The notes beneath the pieces were generated by a model, which did not search any database, was not told the origin of the DNA, and worked only from the letters and a program-made list of their open reading frames with translations. A stretch of DNA of 45,795 nucleotides from Lacticaseibacillus jixianensis (GTDB lineage Bacteria > Bacillota > Bacilli > Lactobacillales > Lactobacillaceae): contig NZ_RHOJ01000017.1 of the NCBI RefSeq assembly GCF_003946485.1, positions 1-45,795 on the forward strand. The letters are read 5' to 3'. Shown piece by piece: positions 41,639 to 45,795 of this stretch. Within the stretch, counting starts at the first letter, position 1; every line of letters begins with the position of its first letter. The position numbers were made by a program, and so were the translations under genes.

Positions 41639-42110
41639 CCCTCGCTGCCGGCGAGGCCGAATGCACGCAAAGGGCACCATCCCTCTCGAAATGGTGTCCC
41701 GACCCTCGGAGTTGCCCCCGGGGGATTTGTATTTCCCGGTTTCCCGGGACTGCTACCGCCATGACGTCGCCGCCAAGGTTCGCTGTATTCAGTTAGGAAT
41801 GGTAACAGGTATCCTGCCATGCGTCCTGAAAGGACCCCACGCCTCGACTACGTGGTCTTCTTAGCCAAACCGATCGGAAGGCTCAGCATGCCTGGTCAAC
41901 CCCACAGTGCGGGTCGGACAAGCCAGGTAGTTTCCGGGTGTTTCTGGTGAGGTTGTTCCTTCCTCGCCCTCCCATCATCCGCAACCAGAATAACGCCTTT
42001 CGCAATTCCTGCCAACCACTTGGGCTCGATTTTATGCAGTTTATATGCTCGGCTAATCACAGGCCCTGGGGAGGCCTATCTGCGGCTCACTAAGTCGCCA
42101 CCGAACCGGT
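41600..42110 (-). ncRNA. Candidate structured RNA of about 450-500 nt
   Basis: This gene-free stretch (41291-42150) ends on the minus strand in a strong terminator and is dense in helices. A nested domain at 41876-41963 has CCTTCC/GGAAGG, CCAGG/CCTGG and GGGT/ACCC. Others are GTCCT/AGGAC (41823-41835), ATGG..CAGG/CCTG..CCAT (41799-41820), GGGCACCAT/ATGGTGTCCC (41672-41700) and CTCGC/GCGAG (41641-41655). It does not resemble RNase P RNA, tmRNA or SRP RNA. It could be a separate RNA or the 3' UTR of the 42151 gene; no clear promoter was found. A 54-codon GTG ORF (41896-42060, minus) without a good binding site is a weaker reading. Confidence 0.45.
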
Positions 42111-42150
42111 TAGCGTTGCGGCTTTCGCCCCTTGCATCGGCAAAATAAGG

Positions 42151-42741
42151 CTAGTGCGGCGTGACAGAAGCCAGCTGGTAGGCACCGGCAATATTGTCTT
42201 CGCCCAAGAACGCGACCTCGGTTCCCTCAACGAGCTTCTCATAGCCGTAATCGTTGATGGCCTTGGCAAGCTCAGGTTCGGTTTCCCCCGCAGCAATTTT
42301 CTTAATGCCCAAAACATCGTGAACGGGCAGTTCTTGCGGATGTGCAAGCAGATACTGACCCGCGCGCCCGCCGGAGACCCGAGCGTAGAAGTCGAAATTG
42401 TCGCCAGTCAGATGCAGGAAGGTGAGGTAGATCGGTGCGGTTTGCGAGAAGCTGTACTCCTGCGCCTTGATCCTAGCCAGAAAGACATCCACCGCGGTGG
42501 GCGTGATGGTCATCTCAGTTTTCCCGGCACCCTTCAGCGTGACTTGGTTACCTGCCACCGTCAGCGTGATCCCGGTCGACAAAGCGCCGATGATGCTCGT
42601 AAAACTGCCCCGCGCAGGCAGGCTCACCTCACCGTTAATCAGCTGCGTCGTAAATAATGTCCGGCCGTTCAGCGCCGCAATTCCGTCCTCCGGGAGCGTG
42701 CGAATTGCCGGTTGTGTCAGTGCTTCTTTGACTTGTTTCAT
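42151..42741 (-). CDS. Hypothetical protein, 196 residues
   Basis: The ATG at 42741 has GGGAGGAAATAAT upstream. The protein has no signal peptide or membrane helix. It looks like a mixed alpha/beta cytoplasmic protein with beta-rich N-terminal part (GRTLFTTQLINGEVSLPARGSFTSIIGALSTGITLTVAGNQVTLKGAGKTEMTITPTAVDVFLARI) and a helical C-terminal part (ELAKAINDYGYEKLVEGTEVAFLGEDNI). I do not recognise the family. It stands alone, with ~500 bases of structured non-coding sequence behind it and no visible terminator directly after its stop. Confidence 0.75.
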   Translation of the reverse strand: MKQVKEALTQPAIRTLPEDGIAALNGRTLFTTQLINGEVSLPARGSFTSIIGALSTGITLTVAGNQVTLKGAGKTEMTITPTAVDVFLARIKAQEYSFSQTAPIYLTFLHLTGDNFDFYARVSGGRAGQYLLAHPQELPVHDVLGIKKIAAGETEPELAKAINDYGYEKLVEGTEVAFLGEDNIAGAYQLASVTPH

Positions 42742-42927
42742 ATTATTTCCTCCCTAGAGTGTCTACTGTCGGAATTCACTGCTAGCCGAACCATGAGTGC
42801 CGCGACCGCAGTGTTCTTCTATTCGCTGTTGATTATAGGTGTGTGAGGGGCAGATGTAAGTCCTTCCAAAGTCTGATTTTTATCGGCGTATTGGAGTATT
42901 GCTTCTCACAAGCATCACGTTCCGCGA

Positions 42928-42956
42928 TTGTTTCAGCTAAACAGAGGGAATATAAT
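42928..42956 (+). promoter_or_regulatory. Promoter of the single ABC exporter gene
   Basis: TTGTTT (42928-42933) and TATAAT (42951-42956) are 17 bases apart. The transcript would carry a leader of about 280 nt before the ABC start at 43245. Confidence 0.65.
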
Positions 42957-42962
42957 TCAATC

Positions 42963-43244
42963 AAAGCGCTAACAACGTCCACCCTTCGGAACCGCCCACC
43001 CGCCTGGGCAGAAAGAGGCCAAGATGCGGATTTATCTGAACAGCCAGCTCCGCCAGCGCCTGATTGCCGTCTTCTGCAGCTGATCAGGCGCTGAACGTCA
43101 CTCAAACCACACGCCCGGCCGCTGAAACGACTTTTGGCAGGGCTCGGTTTGGTGTACGCATCACCCATTTGGCCGCCGATCAGCCGCCCAATTGTCAGCT
43201 TCACCTTGTGCCCACGCACATGTTTTCTCAATTGGAGGCGGAAC
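42963..43244 (+). promoter_or_regulatory. Long 5' leader of the ABC exporter with hairpin and possible leader ORF
   Basis: The leader contains a perfect 10-bp stem AGCGCCTGAT (43055-43064) / ATCAGGCGCT (43083-43092). A 19-codon ORF starts at ATG 43024 (MRIYLNSQLRQ...) and ends at 43083 within this hairpin. The arrangement resembles translational or transcriptional attenuation, but no T tract follows the stem. No other gene is seen in 42742-43244. Confidence 0.4.
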
Positions 43245-44834
43245 ATGAAACTCATCTCAAGCAAAGTGAAGCCGTGGTATGCCCTAACGCTAGTCGTCGT
43301 GCTGGCTTGGGGCATCATCTCGGTCTTAGTGCCAATGTCCAGCGGCCAGTTCATCAACCACGCCATGGCCGGCGGTCCTGATCTCTTGAGCCCGTTCTTC
43401 TGGCTGTTTCTCGGCGCGTCGGCGTTCGAGATTATCATTTCCACGGCTGGTACGTTTCTCAATAACGACCTCGTCAAACGCGTCAAAAACGAGTTGCGTC
43501 AAAACATCCTGACCCGCCTGTTCAAAAGTCAGACCTATCAGGCGGAGCAGCTTTCGGCCGCCACGACCGACCTCAACGTGAACACCGAGGCCATTGCCGA
43601 GCAGTACGTCAAAGGCGAGATCGACATCGCCAATTGCCTAGTCATGATCATCGCATCTGCGGCCGGACTCCTGGCAATCAACCTGATGCTCTCTGCGGTG
43701 ATCATCTTTGTCAGCCTGCTGATCGTGCTGTTTCCTAAGCTGCTGGCCAAGCCTAGCCAGCGCAACCGCGTGGCCAAGGCCGAGGCGCAGGACCGTCTGA
43801 ATAACAGTGTCAACTCGTTTCTCAAGGGCATTGAAACGCTGAACGTCTTCGGGGCCCAGCGCTACTTTCAAAGCCTGGCGCTGCAAGACAACGTCAAACT
43901 TTACACCACTGAAGGCAAGGCTGTGCGCTATGAAACCAGCACTTACGGCGTAAATTCTTTGCTCGAGGTCGTGAAGACCTTCGTGATTATTGCGTTTGGC
44001 GCCTACCTGATCACCCAGCACACCCTGACCATTGGGGGCCTGCTCGCGGCGATTCAAATCGCGACCAACGTTGGTGCGCCGATGGAAGTGCTGTCGATGC
44101 TGCTGTATTACCGCCGCGAAGTCACGCCGATCGCCGAGCGTATGCAAGGCTACACAGAGCCGAAAGCGCCAGCCTCCCAGCCGCTGAATCCGGCCAAGGT
44201 CGAGACGATCACTTTTGATCACTTCAGCCTGACCACTCCGGATAGACCCATTTTGCAGGATCTCAACCTGCAGTTTGAAGCCGGCAAGAAGTACCTGCTG
44301 ATGGGCAAAAGCGGCGCCGGCAAGTCCACCCTGATTCGGGCAATCACCCGCGTCAAAATCGGCAAGCAAACTGGCCAGTTGCGGATCAACGGCGAGCCCA
44401 CCGCCAGGTTTGCCAACATCAAGCTGGTCACGCAGGCGCCGGCCATTTTCAACGCCAGTCTAGCCGACAATCTGTTCATGGGCCAGCCGGTCGACGACGC
44501 AAAGCGCCAGCAACTGATCAACCTGCTGGAACTGGACGAACTGGTGGAACGCTGCGGTGAAAACGCCGATTTGGTCGAGGAAGACCTGTCCGGCGGCGAA
44601 AAGCAGCGGCTGGCGCTCGGCCGCGCGTTGCTGACTAAGCCTGATGTCCTGCTGCTGGACGAATTCAACTCGGCGCTGGACGCAAGGCTTAGTCAAAAGC
44701 TTGAAACCTATGTTCTGGGTCTGCCGTGCCTGATCATCTCGGTCATGCACCACCTGGATGAAACACTCCTCTCTCGCTACGATGACATCATCACCCTCAG
44801 AGAAGGCCGGGTCACTGGGGTCACAGTGCCGTAG
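43245..44834 (+). CDS. ABC exporter half-subunit (TMD-NBD), single
   Basis: I choose ATG 43245 after GGAGGCGGAAC; the frame extends upstream to 43134 but without a binding site. The 529-residue protein has about six helices in residues 10-290 (LTLVVVLAWGIISVLVPM, FFWLFLGASAFEIIIST, CLVMIIASAAGLLAINLMLSAVIIFVSLLIVLF). The ATPase has Walker A GKSGAGKST, Q-loop VTQAPAIF, signature LSGGEKQR, Walker B VLLLDEFNSALD and a His switch in ISVMHH. It is shorter than the exporters at 32-36 kb and has no partner gene, so it probably homodimerises. Substrate unknown. Confidence 0.9.
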   Translation: MKLISSKVKPWYALTLVVVLAWGIISVLVPMSSGQFINHAMAGGPDLLSPFFWLFLGASAFEIIISTAGTFLNNDLVKRVKNELRQNILTRLFKSQTYQAEQLSAATTDLNVNTEAIAEQYVKGEIDIANCLVMIIASAAGLLAINLMLSAVIIFVSLLIVLFPKLLAKPSQRNRVAKAEAQDRLNNSVNSFLKGIETLNVFGAQRYFQSLALQDNVKLYTTEGKAVRYETSTYGVNSLLEVVKTFVIIAFGAYLITQHTLTIGGLLAAIQIATNVGAPMEVLSMLLYYRREVTPIAERMQGYTEPKAPASQPLNPAKVETITFDHFSLTTPDRPILQDLNLQFEAGKKYLLMGKSGAGKSTLIRAITRVKIGKQTGQLRINGEPTARFANIKLVTQAPAIFNASLADNLFMGQPVDDAKRQQLINLLELDELVERCGENADLVEEDLSGGEKQRLALGRALLTKPDVLLLDEFNSALDARLSQKLETYVLGLPCLIISVMHHLDETLLSRYDDIITLREGRVTGVTVP

Positions 44835-44857
44835 CCACACAGCATTCCCTACTTTAT

Positions 44858-44906
44858 CGGACTACCACTTGGGACATTCCTACCTCAAAGTGGTAGCCCG
44901 TTTTTT
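44858..44906 (+). terminator. Rho-independent terminator of the ABC exporter
   Basis: CTACCACTT (44862-44870) pairs with AAGTGGTAG (44887-44895), with outer CGG/CCG, followed by TTTTTT. Confidence 0.85.
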
Positions 44907-44914
44907 CGAATTTT

Positions 44915-44932
44915 CTGTCATTTATAGTTGAC
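44915..44932. promoter_or_regulatory. Operator 1 of the Xre regulator
   Basis: CTGTCATTTATAGTTGAC overlaps the -35. It contains a GTCA/TGAC dyad around TATA and is an inverted copy (17 of 18) of operator 2. Confidence 0.65.
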
Positions 44933-44956
44933 ACCGAGAGAATCAGGCAGTACATT
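44928..44956 (+). promoter_or_regulatory. Promoter of the xre-DUF3278 pair
   Basis: Consensus TTGACA (44928-44933) and TACATT (44951-44956) are separated by 17 bases. Operators lie on both sides. Confidence 0.75.
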
Positions 44957-44970
44957 ATACGTGACATAAA

Positions 44971-44988
44971 GTCAATTATAAATGACAG
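44971..44988. promoter_or_regulatory. Operator 2 of the Xre regulator
   Basis: GTCAATTATAAATGACAG lies between the -10 and the ribosome binding site. A third, shorter TGAC/GTCA dyad (44962-44974) lies between it and the -10. Confidence 0.65.
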
Positions 44989-44999
44989 GAGGTGGCGCC

Positions 45000-45194
45000 G
45001 TGAATCGCGTGCGGCAGTATCGTCAGCTGCAGGGTCTTTCGCAGTTGGCATTGGCGCAGAAAATCGACGTGGCGCGCCAAACCATTAATCTCATCGAGAA
45101 CGACAAGTACAATCCGTCACTGGATCTGTGCCTGAAACTTGCCTGGGCCCTCAAAACGGACCTGAACACCCTGTTCTGGGAGGAATCAAAATGA
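45000..45194 (+). CDS. Small Xre-family HTH regulator
   Basis: The GTG at 45000, after AGGAGGTGGCGCC, gives 64 residues and matches the usual start of the family (NRVRQYRQLQGLSQLALAQKIDVARQTINLIENDKYNPSLDLCLKLAWALKTDLNTLFWEE). The ATG at 44982 would place the binding site inside the gene and is rejected. The protein is just one helix-turn-helix domain, like YozG/Cro-type repressors. It overlaps the next gene by four bases (ATGA), so the two are coupled. The flanking inverted operators suggest it represses its own promoter. Confidence 0.92.
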   Translation: MNRVRQYRQLQGLSQLALAQKIDVARQTINLIENDKYNPSLDLCLKLAWALKTDLNTLFWEESK

Positions 45195-45685
45195 AAAAAT
45201 CGTGGATGGACCGCTTCGTAATTTTCTGGTGGGGCATTAAGCAACCTTATGACGAGCACGCCCGCGCGGAGGTTGGCCACATCTCGACCATCGCGCTGTT
45301 GTTGCTGGTCCTGTCAGAATTCCTAGTTCTGATGATCCAGGCCGTCTTCAGCATTGATTGGCTGAACGTTGTGGCGCTGGTCATCCTGCTGATCGCCATG
45401 GTTGGTGTGAGCGTCGCAATCAAGAAGGCCGGGCTCACGGCGATTGAAACGACGCGTGCCAACCGACCGCAGGCTTTGCGCCAAGTGAAGCGGGACGCGG
45501 TTCAGTACGGCCTGATTTTCGGCTTCGTCTTTGCCTGTATGAAGATTCTCCTCGACGCCACCGCGGGCGACCCCGTGGAATGGATTTACGCGCTGGTCAT
45601 GGGCGGCGTAGGTGGCATCATTTATGGCCTCGGGACCTATCAAAACGAAAAGAAGCAGATGCGCGTCATACCAGATGATGACTAA
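45191..45685 (+). CDS. Membrane protein, DUF3278-like
   Basis: I choose ATG 45191 after GGGAGGAATCAAA, giving 164 residues. The order is a cytoplasmic start with WMDRFVIFWWGIKQPYDEHARAEVGHI, then helices at ~33-53 (IALLLLVLSEFLVLMIQAVF), ~56-76 (NVVALVILLIAMVGVSVAI), ~108-124 (YGLIFGFVFACMKILL) and ~131-150 (WIYALVMGGVGGIIYGLG). The WG(I/L)K..DEH.R.E motif and the Xre partner match DUF3278 proteins of lactobacilli, recalled from memory. The function is unknown; the pair may sense membrane or envelope state. Confidence 0.8.
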   Translation: MKKSWMDRFVIFWWGIKQPYDEHARAEVGHISTIALLLLVLSEFLVLMIQAVFSIDWLNVVALVILLIAMVGVSVAIKKAGLTAIETTRANRPQALRQVKRDAVQYGLIFGFVFACMKILLDATAGDPVEWIYALVMGGVGGIIYGLGTYQNEKKQMRVIPDDD

Positions 45686-45716
45686 TCACCTAAAATCAAA
45701 AAGGACCAACTCGGTG

Positions 45717-45795
45717 AGTGAAGTGCCCTACAATTGTTAGACGATAAGTCTGATGATTGTGGGGCTTTTCTTATGACTAAGTACAGCAGCGAATT
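45717..45795 (+). mobile_element. Left end of an IS3-like insertion sequence (cut by window edge)
   Basis: The segment GTGAAGTGCCCTACAATTGT followed by a GCCC/GGGC dyad (45725-45764) resembles the terminal inverted repeat region of lactobacillar IS3-family elements. It leads directly into an ATG at 45773 that reads MTKYSSE and runs off the edge, like the start of an IS3 OrfA transposase. The exact tip of the element cannot be fixed without the other end. The DUF3278 gene ends 31 bases before it and is intact. Confidence 0.55.
45773..45795 (+). CDS. Transposase OrfA, N-terminal fragment
   Basis: Only seven codons are present (MTKYSSE). The start sits in the usual position within the IS end. 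Similar N-termini (for example M-K-Y-S-x-E/Q-F) are typical of IS3/IS150 OrfA proteins. Identity depends on the sequence beyond the window. Confidence 0.45.

Noticed and set aside
41527-41820. 97-101 codon ORFs on the minus strand, and plus-strand ORFs in the same place
   Set aside because: They cross the strong terminator hairpin at 41600-41638, lack ribosome binding sites and have a composition expected from GC-rich hairpins.
41600-42110. RNase P RNA, tmRNA or SRP RNA gene
   Set aside because: The conserved blocks of these RNAs, as I remember them, are not found on either strand.
43064-43381. Degenerate partner ABC gene upstream of the 43245 exporter
   Set aside because: The overlapping frames show no ABC or membrane motifs and lie within the transcript leader of a well-placed promoter.

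Overview
The window looks like chromosome from a high-GC member of the Lactobacillaceae. Supporting signs are strong AGGAGG-type ribosome binding sites, frequent TTG/GTG starts, lactobacillar lipoboxes, a C69 dipeptidase (PepD), 6-phospho-beta-glucosidases with a PTS EIIC, a YtrA-type GntR operon and an Xre/DUF3278 pair. The species is not resolved. Almost all of the window is GC-rich, but the first ~2.2 kb is clearly AT-richer and is the right-hand end of an integrated element: a partial gene, a structured RNA-like segment, a DUF3173 protein and a tyrosine integrase.

Layout. 1-2.26 kb: element end. 2.26-3.3 kb: gene-free DNA packed with two tandem arrays of hairpin units. 3.3-6.4 kb: pncB, nrnA and a histidine phosphatase. 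6.5-12.1 kb: a lipoprotein and a six-gene ytr-like operon (GntR repressor, two ABC modules, a small lipoprotein). 12.2-13.7 kb: PepD. 13.9-17.6 kb: PTS EIIC and 6-phospho-beta-glucosidase with a divergent GntR/UTRA regulator. 17.6-24.1 kb: membrane-anchored EEP hydrolase, GH3 and GH29 glycosidases, GPH sugar symporter. 24.2-29.6 kb: phosphonate operon phnD-C-E-E-X-W (uptake plus phosphonatase degradation). 29.9-32.2 kb: GNAT enzyme and a second GH1. 32.3-37.9 kb: LytTR regulator, GHKL kinase and two ABC exporter half-subunits in one operon. 38-39.7 kb: small RNA candidate, membrane protein, aquaporin. 39.96-41.4 kb: zinc-starvation operon (metal-binding lipoprotein, zinc-free S14, 36-residue basic protein) behind a Zur-like box. 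41.4-42.7 kb: structured non-coding region and an unknown gene. 42.9-45.7 kb: ABC exporter with a long leader, then Xre plus DUF3278 protein behind a promoter flanked by inverted operators. The right edge cuts into an IS3-like element.

How the genes work together. Several units are self-contained systems: phosphonate import and cleavage; beta-glucoside uptake, hydrolysis and control; GH3/GH29 glycoside breakdown next to a sugar symporter; cell-envelope stress sensing and export (ytr-like operon and the LytTR/GHKL/ABC operon); zinc limitation.

The least explained material is non-coding: (a) a 123-124 bp tandem array at 2962-3269 in which stems change by paired substitutions while internal loops stay fixed; (b) a 145-147 bp hairpin array just upstream; (c) four dispersed copies of a small-RNA-like module at 22.5, 29.8, 30.5 and 38.1 kb; (d) a ~450-500 nt hairpin-dense region on the minus strand at 41.6-42.1 kb ending in a strong terminator. 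All calls come from reading the sequence; no database search was possible.
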